Assembly (NCBI RefSeq): GCF_010646885.2
Contig: NZ_CP050700.1
Location: 1,824,501-1,888,500, forward strand
Reading direction: 5' to 3'
DNA from: Desulfopila sp. IMCC35008
GTDB taxonomy: Bacteria > Desulfobacterota > Desulfobulbia > Desulfobulbales > Desulfocapsaceae
DNA length: 64,000 nucleotides
Shown piece by piece: positions 25,898 through 34,136 of this stretch. A model generated the notes under the pieces. The model saw nothing but the letters and a program-made list of their open reading frames with translations. It did not search any database and was not told the origin of the DNA. Position 1 is the stretch's first letter; every line of letters begins with the position of its first letter. Both the position numbers and the translations under genes were made by a program.

Positions 25898-27229
25898 TTA
25901 TTGTGCGTTGAAATCTACCACAGCACCATTCAGGAAAAATTTATTGTCTTTTGTTATGCCTTTATGTTTGAGATAGTCTCCGTCTTCAACAAAAAATCCC
26001 GTTTCCATTCCTGGGAGGAGGGGTGCCGTAAGCATCGGGTTGTCACCGGTCAGGGCCTTTGGGAGGGATACATCTGAGTTGAGTGAAAGATACTCGAAGA
26101 CCAGGTTTGGCTGGGTTGCCATTGGCAGCATTTGGGCCATGGTAACATCCTTGTTCAGGATCAATGAGAAAGCACCCTCAACATTACCCATTGGCAGGGT
26201 GGCCTTTAATTTCTTTATAGAGAGTTCCAGGCCCTGCTTAAGAAATTTCTCGTAAACACCGACCATTTGCATGCCGAGTCCCATCATCTGTGCCTGCATG
26301 GCTTCTTCCATCATCTCAGGGTCATCCTGGTGCTGGGCAAGAATCTCAAAAAACGAGCCCATCATATCCATATAAATTTCTGCAGCTTCTTCATAGGCGG
26401 TACCGTCAACTCCTGCAATGTGGAGGGCCAGGTCGAGGTTTTCCATATCCCCTTCGGGCGTCTTCATCAGGTCGAGAGCATAATTGGCGTCGATAATCAA
26501 GCGGTCAGCTTTGTCGTCGTACTGTACAGCAGAGCTTACTTTAAGTCCTTTCATCTCTACGCGTTTTCCTTCTTCTTCAACGCTGGCCCCTTCCATGGTA
26601 ACTAAAGAGCTGCCACGGTAAATAAAGGTGCTGATCAGCTCAATATCAGACTCAAAAGACATGGCGGAGAATGTTATAAGCTCACCGACTGAAAGACCTT
26701 TCCAACTCCCTTCTGAAACAAACTTCTTGAATTCACGATTGGTTTGAGCAGTTATTGTTCCGGGTTTGATATCGACAGTCTCTCCTTCAGCCTTGAGAGT
26801 GAAGGCATCGATCGTAATGGTTGAGATGATGTCGCCCAGCAGTTTATATTCGGTCTCCATGGTCAGTGGGTCAGAGCCTTCCACATAATTCTCGATTGCC
26901 TGTGTGTACCAGGGGTTTTTTTCCAGGCTGCTGGTGGAGGTAACTGAAGTGAGACCATGCTTGGCACGGTCAATAACCACAACCGAGTCGACTTTCAGCA
27001 TGTCTTTCAGTTTACCCAGATTTAACTTGTACTCAATCTCGGAAGAACTGAAACCACGGTCATAGCGGATAACTTCGAGGTTCATCCCCATTTCTGTATC
27101 CACATATATCTCGTTTGCCTGATCTATAACGTGTTGAAATGCCTTTTCCATCACCATGCCGTTAATAAATGGCAGGCATGCAACAGCGAGAATGATGAGC
27201 GTACCCACACCGATAAGAATCTTTTTCAT
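25898..27229 (-). CDS. YdgA-family (DUF945) envelope protein
   Basis: A 443-residue protein with an N-terminal signal-anchor (MKKILIGVGTLIILAVACLPFINGMVM) followed by a large beta-rich periplasmic domain. The LEVIRYDRGFSSSEIEYKL segment near residue 52 is the hallmark of DUF945/YdgA proteins, which have no firmly established function. An acidic, Met-rich helical insertion occurs at about residues 290-330 (MMEEAMQAQMMGLGMQM). AAGGAAC precedes the ATG. It stands alone, downstream of the ybeY-pdxJ gene on the same strand. Confidence 0.85.
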   Translation of the reverse strand: MKKILIGVGTLIILAVACLPFINGMVMEKAFQHVIDQANEIYVDTEMGMNLEVIRYDRGFSSSEIEYKLNLGKLKDMLKVDSVVVIDRAKHGLTSVTSTSSLEKNPWYTQAIENYVEGSDPLTMETEYKLLGDIISTITIDAFTLKAEGETVDIKPGTITAQTNREFKKFVSEGSWKGLSVGELITFSAMSFESDIELISTFIYRGSSLVTMEGASVEEEGKRVEMKGLKVSSAVQYDDKADRLIIDANYALDLMKTPEGDMENLDLALHIAGVDGTAYEEAAEIYMDMMGSFFEILAQHQDDPEMMEEAMQAQMMGLGMQMVGVYEKFLKQGLELSIKKLKATLPMGNVEGAFSLILNKDVTMAQMLPMATQPNLVFEYLSLNSDVSLPKALTGDNPMLTAPLLPGMETGFFVEDGDYLKHKGITKDNKFFLNGAVVDFNAQ

Positions 27230-27396
27230 TTTTGTTCCTTTTTATTGTTTGTCATTTTCAGTAGTCTTGCTGGTTGAGTAAGGACGTATATTCATATGCA
27301 TAACGTGTTTTATGTGGGTCGTGATACAATGCTGAGCAACCGTATCAGGGAATGGCGTCCCATGCAACAACTATATGAAATGACTACGTTGCTTGA

Positions 27397-28596
27397 CTAT
27401 GAAAAAGACAACTTGGCCTGTTGTATGATGGCAAGCATTTCGCGTACTGCCTGGTCGATGCCCACAAATACAGCCCTGGCAATCACGGCATGGCCGATTG
27501 AGAGTTCCTCAACCGTATCAAGTGCCGCAACTCGAGCGGTATTGGTGTAGTCGAGACCATGACCTGCGTTCACCCGCAGTCCAATCTGGAAGGCTTCGAG
27601 AGCTGCAGACTCAATGAGTTGGAGTTCGAGATCCCTTTCTGTTTCTGATTCAGCATCGCTGTAACGACCGGTATGGATTTCAACAAAGGTCGCACCTACG
27701 TCAAGGCTTGCCTTAATCTGTTTAGGGTCTGGATCGATAAAGAGGGAAACAGGGATATCCTTGGCGTTCATTTTGGCGATGGTCTTGGCGAGTTTTTTCT
27801 TCTGTCCTGCAACGTCAAGTCCACCTTCTGTGGTGAGTTCCTCTCTTTTTTCAGGTACCAGGGTGACCATATCGGGCCTGGTATCGAGAGCAATGTTGAT
27901 GATTTCTTTTGCTGCACCCATTTCCAGGTTCAATTTGGTCTGAACAGTTTCCCGCAGGATGCGAACATCCCGGTCCTGGATGTGCCGGCGGTCTTCTCGC
28001 AGGTGGACAACAATTCCTGAAGCTCCTGCAAGTTCACACATGGCGGCAGCAGTGACCGGGTCCGGTTCGGTTGTTCCGCGCGCCTGGCGAACGGTTGAGA
28101 CATGGTCGACGTTGATAGCGAGTTGGGTCATTGGTCTTCTCCTGAGGTATTCAATTCTTTCGAGCAGATCCTGCTCTTTGGCAAACATTATTTCTGCTTC
28201 CTTTTCGGATTGTTCATGGTCATATCCGAGCAGGTGTAAGAGGCCATGGGTGATCAGCCAGGTAAACCGGTAAAGAAATGTCTGGTTTAACTCTGTCGCT
28301 TCCCGTATGGCACTGTCGAGGGAGATTATGATGTCGCCGAGTTCCCTGACCGGCAAGTTATGAAATGAAATGTCTGCGCCTTCTGCCATGGGGAAGGAGA
28401 GAACATTCGTGGGACCCTGTTTATTCCTGTATTGGGAATTAAGCCAGCTGATCTCCTCATCATCTACCAGCAAGAGCGAGACGGAATAGTCCTGTTTCCC
28501 CATCTGTGCCATCAGCCACTGAGTACGCTTGCTGATGGTTGAGAGATTTATAGGGCAGTGGGAAGGGTAGTAATGGACATTGATATCAACAGGCAT
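27397..28596 (-). CDS. YbeY endoribonuclease fused in frame to pyridoxine 5'-phosphate synthase PdxJ
   Basis: One open frame of 399 residues joins two complete enzymes. Residues 1-155 are YbeY, a metal-dependent RNase in 16S rRNA maturation, with the zinc motif [11 protein letters not shown] at 117-127 and NVLSFP at 64-69. Residues 156-399 are PdxJ, which condenses amino-acetone phosphate and deoxyxylulose phosphate to pyridoxine phosphate ([26 protein letters not shown]). No stop separates them, yet Met156 (codon at 28131) is preceded by AGGAGA at 28138-28143 with six-base spacing, so PdxJ may also be made alone from an internal start. It is downstream of phoH in the same operon. Confidence 0.9.
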   Translation of the reverse strand: MPVDINVHYYPSHCPINLSTISKRTQWLMAQMGKQDYSVSLLLVDDEEISWLNSQYRNKQGPTNVLSFPMAEGADISFHNLPVRELGDIIISLDSAIREATELNQTFLYRFTWLITHGLLHLLGYDHEQSEKEAEIMFAKEQDLLERIEYLRRRPMTQLAINVDHVSTVRQARGTTEPDPVTAAAMCELAGASGIVVHLREDRRHIQDRDVRILRETVQTKLNLEMGAAKEIINIALDTRPDMVTLVPEKREELTTEGGLDVAGQKKKLAKTIAKMNAKDIPVSLFIDPDPKQIKASLDVGATFVEIHTGRYSDAESETERDLELQLIESAALEAFQIGLRVNAGHGLDYTNTARVAALDTVEELSIGHAVIARAVFVGIDQAVREMLAIIQQAKLSFS

Positions 28597-28655
28597 GAGT
28601 GGGCCCCTGATGAGTGATGGATTGTACTTTCAATTGGTGTTCTGAAGCTGGTTTC

Positions 28656-29624
28656 TCAGCTCGCCTTCGTTTCGTAGGCCTGGATGATTTTTTGTACGAG
28701 TGGATGTCGTACCACATCGGCTTTGGAGAAGCTACAGAAGCTGATTCCATCGATCGATTTGAGTCTATTCCTGGCTTCCAGCAGGCCAGACTGGTTCTTA
28801 TTCGGAAGATCAACCTGGGTAGAGTCGCCGGTAACGACGGCCCGCGAATCAAAACCTATCCGGGTCAGGAACATTTTCATCTGTTCCCTGGTGGTGTTTT
28901 GTGCCTCATCCAGAATTATAAAGGCGTTTGACAATGTTCGTCCACGCATAAAGGCCAGGGGGGCAATTTCAATTATTCCCTGTTCGATATAGTCTTCACA
29001 CCTCTCTGAACCAACCATGTCATTTAAGGCATCATGGAGTGGACGAAGATAGGGATTCACTTTCTGGGCAAGGTCGCCGGGTAGAAACCCGAGTTTTTCA
29101 CCAGCCTCAACTGCGGGTCGTGTGAGGATGATCGATTTCACCTGACCCATGGCAAGAGCAGAAACTGCCATGGCCACGGCGAGATAGGTTTTGCCCGTCC
29201 CTGCCGGGCCTATGCCAAAGACAATGTCGTGATTACGGATAGCGTCAATGTAGATCTTCTGGTTACGGGTTTTGGGTGAGATCACCCGGTTTTGAGTGGT
29301 GACGTACACCTTATCCAGAAAAATTTTATCGAGCCGCGCACCCGGAGTCGATTCCAGGATGCGCATGCCGAAAGCAAAATCTGAACTATATACAGGGTAT
29401 CCCTTGCCGATCAACTCATAAAGCTGGGAGAGAAGGTTGGCGGCGATATCTACGTCGTGGTTGATGCCTTTTATACAAAGACTTGTACCCCTGGCGCTGA
29501 TTTTCACCCCTGAACTATTCTCTATTATCTGCAGGTTTCGGTTCAGGTCACCGTACAGGGCTGAGGATATTTGGTTGTCATCAAAGAGAAGCTCTTTACT
29601 TACTTCCCCGTTGGTTCGTGTCAT
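28656..29624 (-). CDS. PhoH family P-loop ATPase
   Basis: A 322-residue cytosolic ATPase with an N-terminal KH-like region (about residues 20-90), Walker A GPAGTGKTYLA and Walker B AFIILDEAQN, followed by the TGDSTQVDLPNK segment of the PhoH/YbeZ type. YbeZ works with YbeY in RNA metabolism, and ybeY follows here. Its ATG overlaps the stop of the selenoprotein gene (TAATG), so the two are translationally coupled. Confidence 0.92.
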   Translation of the reverse strand: MTRTNGEVSKELLFDDNQISSALYGDLNRNLQIIENSSGVKISARGTSLCIKGINHDVDIAANLLSQLYELIGKGYPVYSSDFAFGMRILESTPGARLDKIFLDKVYVTTQNRVISPKTRNQKIYIDAIRNHDIVFGIGPAGTGKTYLAVAMAVSALAMGQVKSIILTRPAVEAGEKLGFLPGDLAQKVNPYLRPLHDALNDMVGSERCEDYIEQGIIEIAPLAFMRGRTLSNAFIILDEAQNTTREQMKMFLTRIGFDSRAVVTGDSTQVDLPNKNQSGLLEARNRLKSIDGISFCSFSKADVVRHPLVQKIIQAYETKAS

Positions 29625-30490
29625 TATTTCTTTTTGGTGAGTTCTTCGTCTATAAGTTTTTGGAATCCCTGTAAGGATCGCTGCTGGAGCTTTCTGCCGT
29701 TAATGAAGACGGTCGGTGTTCCGGTAACACCAGCTTTCTTGGCATCTGAGAGATCTTTGTTGATCATCATGCGGATTTTGGGTGAGTCCATATCCGCCTT
29801 GAATTTGGTGATATCGAGTGCAAGCTCTGCGGCGGTGGCATCGATCAGCTCATTGGACAGTTTCTTGGCTGCAAACAGTTTGTCATGAAACTCCCAGAAT
29901 TTTCCCTGCTCTCCTGCAGCCAATGCTGCGCGATGGGCAGGGTCTGCCATTTTGTGGAACTGTAACGGCATGTTCTTAAATACAATCTTTACGTTGTCAG
30001 CGTTATTCTCAAGCACCTGCTTGAGTAGTGGCTCAATTTTGCCACAATACGGTCATTCAAAATCAGTAAAGAGTGCGATAACAACAGGTGCGTCAACTTT
30101 TCCCTTATATGGCGAGCCAGTGATATCAATATCTACCACATAACTCAGGGCAACAGAGGTAAAGCTGTTAGCTGCGTTGTCAATAAGATAAAGTGATTCT
30201 CCTTGTGGGGCGATGTCAATTGCAGAGACATTTTCACCGACAGGAATCTTCCCCTGGAGTTTTCCCATATTATCATATATCAGTACATTTTTATCTGCAC
30301 TCAGGATAAAGACCAACTTGTGATCCAGTGAATGGACGATATCGAGTGGCTGTCCTTCTACTTTCCAGCTTGACTGCACCTTCCATTCTACTCTGTCTGT
30401 CTTGCCACTCGTCGTGATGGCCGTTGCCTGTGCAGTCGCTGTAAAAGCGAGCAGGGCTGTGCAGGCGGCAAGAGTTTGTAAATAACCCAT
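29624..30490 (-). CDS. Selenocysteine-containing DsbA-like thioredoxin-fold protein (UPYC), exported
   Basis: An exported thiol-disulfide oxidoreductase of 288 residues, read through one in-frame UGA (30053-30055). Residues 1-22 are a signal peptide (cleavage near TAQA). Residues about 30-130 form a beta-rich domain like half a propeller. Then IALFTDFE is followed by UGA (position 146) and PYCGK, exactly where CPYC is expected; the C-terminal part has the helical insert and the cis-Pro loop GTPTVFING (Pro259). The two halves share one frame with no frameshift, and hairpins follow the UGA. ATG 30490 has GAGG five bases upstream (an alternative ATG is at 30511). An ordinary caller would report two truncated ORFs. 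The reaction partner is unknown; it is coupled to phoH. Confidence 0.87.
30008..30045 (-). promoter_or_regulatory. Candidate bacterial SECIS hairpins after the UGA codon
   Basis: Two adjacent hairpins lie inside the coding sequence 3' of the UGA. Counting bases after UGA, hairpin 1 has stem GTGGC/GCCAC at 8-12 and 21-25; hairpin 2 has a 7-bp stem CTCAAGC/GCTTGAG at 28-34 and 39-45 with loop AGGT. Hairpin 2 fits the bacterial SECIS rules I recall (a G in the first two loop bases, loop within 16-37 bases of the UGA) and resembles the AGGU loop region of E. coli fdhF. Confidence 0.55.
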
Positions 30491-30890
30491 AGATACCTCG
30501 TTTGTATTCATTGACGGGAGTGAATTTCCCATTTTGCTGTCTTTACCGGGTGTAACGGCTTGATTCGATGTAGGTGAGACAATCAAATATGGCAGTTTGG
30601 CAAAGCAGTAGCTAATGTTATTCTTTTTACCAGGAAAGCAATACTTTTCCGTCAGCTTGTGGACCTTTTCGACCTGAATAATCACTATAGGTCAAAAAAA
30701 TGTGGAAAGTGTCTGTCGAGGATGGTATTTATAGCATCCTTTTTGGGGTATAGTGCGTTTTCTGGTTTTGTATCTTGTTTGAACCTGTCAGAATACGCTA
30801 TACTAGACAGGATTGCGAGTGATATAGTCCAATTGGTGACTCGGGTATGTCATACGAAAAGGAAAGAACTGGCTGTTTGACATACACATT
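30491..30890. other. Intergenic region between selenoprotein gene and tRNA-Leu(TAG)
   Basis: About 400 bases between divergent units. It should hold the promoter of the selenoprotein-phoH-ybeY/pdxJ operon, but no clear pair was found. On the plus strand TTGTTT (30775-30780) and TATACT (30799-30804), 18 bases apart, may be the tRNA promoter; a CCTGTC/GACAGG inverted repeat (30784-30789, 30806-30811) brackets the -10. No gene is seen. Confidence 0.45.
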
Positions 30891-30975
<85 letters not shown>

Positions 30976-30980
30976 CATAA

Positions 30981-31022
30981 AAAAAGCCTCTAACCCGGTT
31001 GTAAGGGTTTGAGGCTTTTTTC
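30981..31022 (+). terminator. Rho-independent terminator of tRNA-Leu(TAG)
   Basis: AAAAAGCCTC and AACCC pair with GGGTT and GAGGCTTTTT across a T-T mismatch, with an 8-base loop and a T run. It starts six bases after the tRNA CCA. Confidence 0.88.
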
Positions 31023-31105
31023 TTTTATAAAGGCATCAGTCTTGACACTATATGGAATTTGTACAAGATATATCTTGTATTAGTCCGAACATTTCATCAG
31101 TTCAG

Positions 31106-31312
31106 GCGGCGCCGGATTCTCGGACAGCCTCCTCTGTTTGTGCAAGTAGACCATAGCTGGCAATATCTACTGCTACAATATTACCGAAGATGTTACTGCA
31201 TGGGCTGTCCACCCAAAGAGTGTTCGAAGTCTTCACTTATCTCTTTAAGCATACCTTTTGGTGAATATTGTACATGATTTGCTGATGAAATACGCAGTGC
31301 TAAGTGCCGGGC
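31106..31312 (-). pseudogene. Possible small gene remnant, unidentified
   Basis: On the minus strand a frame reading ARHLALRISSANHVQYSPKG and MLKEISEDFEHSLGGQPMQ hits TAA near 31197, while the neighbouring frame continues at once as SNIFGNIVAVDIASYGLLAQ and TEEAVRESGAA before a stop. The residue composition looks protein-like in both parts, which suggests a single frameshift in a former gene. I do not recognise the family and the fragment lacks a start site. Confidence 0.25.
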
Positions 31313-31323
31313 AATACCTGGTT

Positions 31324-31507
31324 AGTTCCCATCCTACAACTGCCCCTTGGGTCGATATCTTCGTTATGCTTAAAATATTTATCCTCCGGTAAGTAAGGAA
31401 CGAGATTCCGAGATATCAATTATATACCTGGGGTAAAATTTTTCACATGCCTCGATCTGGACCAGATAAGCGTAGACTTCGAATCACCTGGTTTTAGGAT
31501 GGAAACT
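31324..31507. repeat. Inverted repeat pair flanking 150 bases
   Basis: AGTTCCCATCCTACAAC at 31324-31340 and GTTTTAGGATGGAAACT at 31491-31507 are inverted copies matching at 15 of 17 positions. The AGGATGGAAACT end is shared with the dispersed repeat at 15982-16007. The enclosed sequence has no gene, so it could be a small non-autonomous element. Confidence 0.35.
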
Positions 31508-31617
31508 GGTTAGAAAACAAATCAATATGATTTTCATGAGAAATTTGGGTTAAGATAAAATATGTATATTTATTTCCTATTATATTGGTCTGTAACGTTT
31601 CTAAATTGAGGGAAAAC

Positions 31618-32388
31618 ATGACACGTTCGTTATATGTCCTTGTGCTGGTCGCAGCCTGTAGTTGTCTTCTTCTTACTACACCGGATTTGGTGAGAGCCGA
31701 TGGGAAGAAGAATGTTGTTGAGCTCTCGAACGTTAAGGAGTGTGTTATACTTCTTCATGGATTGGGGCGGACTTATCGAGCTATGGAAGATATGGCTCGT
31801 GCCCTGGAACGTGAAGGTTTTACAGTTGCTAACGTGGATTATCCTTCAACCGATTTCGTGGCAGAGGAGCTGGCAGATACGGCAATACCCCAAGGGGTTG
31901 CGGAGTGCCGGGCGCAAGGGGCGACAACCATTCATATAGTCACCCACTCGTTGGGTGGTGTTTTAACCAGATATTATCTCAAGAACCGGGAGCTGGCTGA
32001 ACTCGGCAGGGTGGTGATGTTAAGCCCGCCTAATAGCGGAAGTGAAATTCCCGAGACGTTTAGTGACACCTGGCTGTTTAATATTGTTATGGGGCCAGTT
32101 TTTACTCAACTCAGGAGTTCAGAAGACAGTTTCGTGAACAGTCTTGGGCCTGTCTCTTTCCCTTTGGGTGTCATAACGGGTAATAAATCTGTTTTTTTCG
32201 ATCGCTATTTCAGTACGATCATCCCTGGTGAGGATGACGGCAAAGTGTCCGTTGAACGTGCCAAAGTAGAAGGGATGGCGGATTTTATCGTTCTGCCCTA
32301 CACTCACCCTTATATAATGGAGGAGGAAGAGGTGATACAACAGACAATCCATTTCCTGAGAAATGGATTGTTTAACCATAAGAAATAG
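31618..32388 (+). CDS. Exported alpha/beta hydrolase (lipase/esterase-like)
   Basis: A 256-residue protein with a signal peptide (residues 1-28, ending DLVRA). The hydrolase fold shows ILLHGLGRT (oxyanion region), the nucleophile elbow THSLGGVL with catalytic Ser, a GEDDGKVSV acidic loop, and YTHPYIM near the C-terminus with the likely catalytic His. It resembles short exported lipase-like proteins of proteobacteria that act on lipids or esters in the periplasm. ATG 31618 follows GAGGG; the upstream frame start at 31585 lies before it. It stands alone. Confidence 0.85.
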   Translation: MTRSLYVLVLVAACSCLLLTTPDLVRADGKKNVVELSNVKECVILLHGLGRTYRAMEDMARALEREGFTVANVDYPSTDFVAEELADTAIPQGVAECRAQGATTIHIVTHSLGGVLTRYYLKNRELAELGRVVMLSPPNSGSEIPETFSDTWLFNIVMGPVFTQLRSSEDSFVNSLGPVSFPLGVITGNKSVFFDRYFSTIIPGEDDGKVSVERAKVEGMADFIVLPYTHPYIMEEEEVIQQTIHFLRNGLFNHKK

Positions 32389-32440
32389 AAATGTTTAAAT
32401 TTTTTAGAGCTTTATGCTCAATCGTCGGCCCGAAATTATT

Positions 32441-32493
32441 CTTCTGCCCAATCTCAATGTTCACGAGGAATGCTGAGTTTTATGATGGGAGCT
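32441..32493. repeat. Dispersed repeat, copy 2
   Basis: CTTCTGCCCAATCTCAATGT at 32441-32460 and GAATGCTGAGTTTTATGATG from 32468 match the two ends of the repeat at 15884-16007, here with only five bases between them. The copy abuts the 3' end of the minus-strand gene at 32492. Confidence 0.55.
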
Positions 32494-33739
32494 ATTCATT
32501 TTTGAGGAGCTTAGTCGTCGCCTTCGGGTACAGCTTCCAACCTCTTTCCTTCAGCATTTCTGTTGCTTGTAAACTGAAATCTCCAAAGGTCCAGAGCTCG
32601 CAGGTTGTTGATACGTTGTTGTTTTTTATGTCGTCGATGGCATCTGCAACTTTTTCACTCCAGATAATGTGGTCGGATGGGAGCAAGACAATAACCGAGC
32701 CGTCTTTTTTCCGGGCCAGGGTTAAACGGGCAAGAGGGGATAGCTCTGCAAGAGGCATGATTCTTTGGTGATAACCTGCTGTCATTATAGCTATTTCGGT
32801 AATTATTTTGGCCATCTCCTCAGTGCTGGCCTGTAGTGCAACTTTGATGAAAAGTTCTCTGTTTTCGACACCCTCCATCGTTTTTAAGGCATTAGCAAGT
32901 AGGGTTTGCAGTGCTGGAGAGAATACCGGGTTGTTTAAAAAAAGTTCAACGGTGTCCTCATCACTCGTAATAGCCAGGAGGATTTTTTTATTTTGTAGCC
33001 AGAGTTCAGAGGCTGGGGTCGTATTGATAGCCTCGTTAAGCAGTCGGGCAGTACCGGAGGTGGTGAGGACGATGCCACCCACACCGCCTACAAAACTGGA
33101 AGCGACGCCCACACCGAGACCACCCAGGTAATCGGCTCGTGCAAGTCTATCCAACTCCTGCTGCAGAATAGGATTACGGGAGTACATGTTGACCCCAAAT
33201 TGTGTTGCAATCTCACCTTTTGATTTTGTAAGGCCAATAAGCTGTTCCACCCGGCTGTCTTCTGCCCCGGTTATCTTTCGTTTGCCGACAGTTCCTTTGG
33301 CGCGATTAAAAAGTCCCTGTATCCCTGTTGCTGCATTGGTGAAAGTTTTTTCCGGATCCTGAAAGAGGTTTTTGACTCCCTCCACAGTATTTTTACCTGA
33401 TTGCTTGAGTGACTCATAGGCGGTGTCATCAGTTTTAATCTTTTGCATAGTTGCAATTGCCTTGAGCTCAAGAACCAGGATTGCAAGAGAAGAGGTCGTA
33501 ATGACATTAAACGTTTGATGGCTGGTGCGTACGCTGTAGTGATTAACAAAACCGTCGTTTTTTACGACCTCTTCTACTGTGTGATACTCGCTGGAGAGTA
33601 GTTCCTTCTTTAAGATGTTCGAGGCGGTAAGAGTAGAAGGTTCCTCGAATCTTGCAAATACCTGACAACTAAGCAGCAGTGGAGCAAGGAAAATGATTAT
33701 GAAAGACCGTACAATACTAGTACTTCCTGAACTGTTCAT
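32492..33739 (-). CDS. Exported protein of unknown function, 415 residues
   Basis: A signal peptide (residues about 10-30, ending in SCQVFA) is followed by a soluble, mostly helical protein. Recognisable segments are FVNHYSVRTSHQTFNVITTS and a Gly-rich stretch LGGLGVGVASSFVGGVGGIV that may insert in a membrane. I recall similar uncharacterised periplasmic proteins in other proteobacteria but know no function. It is a single gene with no partner on either side. It is possibly a lipoprotein: LLLSCQ gives a weak lipobox at Cys25. Confidence 0.7.
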   Translation of the reverse strand: MNSSGSTSIVRSFIIIFLAPLLLSCQVFARFEEPSTLTASNILKKELLSSEYHTVEEVVKNDGFVNHYSVRTSHQTFNVITTSSLAILVLELKAIATMQKIKTDDTAYESLKQSGKNTVEGVKNLFQDPEKTFTNAATGIQGLFNRAKGTVGKRKITGAEDSRVEQLIGLTKSKGEIATQFGVNMYSRNPILQQELDRLARADYLGGLGVGVASSFVGGVGGIVLTTSGTARLLNEAINTTPASELWLQNKKILLAITSDEDTVELFLNNPVFSPALQTLLANALKTMEGVENRELFIKVALQASTEEMAKIITEIAIMTAGYHQRIMPLAELSPLARLTLARKKDGSVIVLLPSDHIIWSEKVADAIDDIKNNNVSTTCELWTFGDFSLQATEMLKERGWKLYPKATTKLLKNE

Positions 33740-34136
33740 GGTTGCGGCCCCTACAGTTATGCTGAGTATTCGTGTTTATAAGAAGCAACGTTCCTGAAGA
33801 TATCCCGCTGGTAAATCGCTGTATGGCGCAATCTCGACTCACTCACTCCCCATTGCATTTTGTCTTAAAACTAAAAGATCAGCTGATGATTGTAAGATGA
33901 TGCATGAGGAATGAGCATAGGTCAATAAAAATGTTAGGAGAGTGTTGCTATACGTGGCTGGTTACGTATACAATTTACTTGAATGAGTCTGGTTTTCTCT
34001 CTGCTGTGCTTTCAATACAGGATCGTCACCTGATGCGGTTGATTGCTTTTGGGGGATAAGATTTTTCCTGTCGGGAAAAGAGGTTAAACGATTCATAACA
34101 AGATATCCATAATGCATACTGAAAAAGGAGCTTCCT
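33740..34136. other. Intergenic region between divergent genes
   Basis: About 400 bases between two divergently oriented envelope protein genes, so it should hold two promoters. A TTTTCC/GGAAAA hairpin lies at about 34063-34080 and AAGGAG sits before ATG 34137. No gene or RNA was recognised. Confidence 0.45.

Larger units (their letters stand above)
31023..31617. other. Intergenic region with possible gene remnant and inverted repeats
   Basis: No intact gene is present. The minus strand between about 31310 and 31106 reads like decayed coding sequence (see the pseudogene entry), and a 17-base imperfect inverted repeat spans 31324-31507. The right end leads into the ribosome binding site of the lipase-like gene at 31618. 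Confidence 0.45.

Noticed and set aside
30053..30055. UGA as a sign of a pseudogene or a split into two genes
   Set aside because: The frame is intact on both sides, the stop falls exactly at the first Cys of CPYC, and hairpins follow; Sec explains it better than decay.
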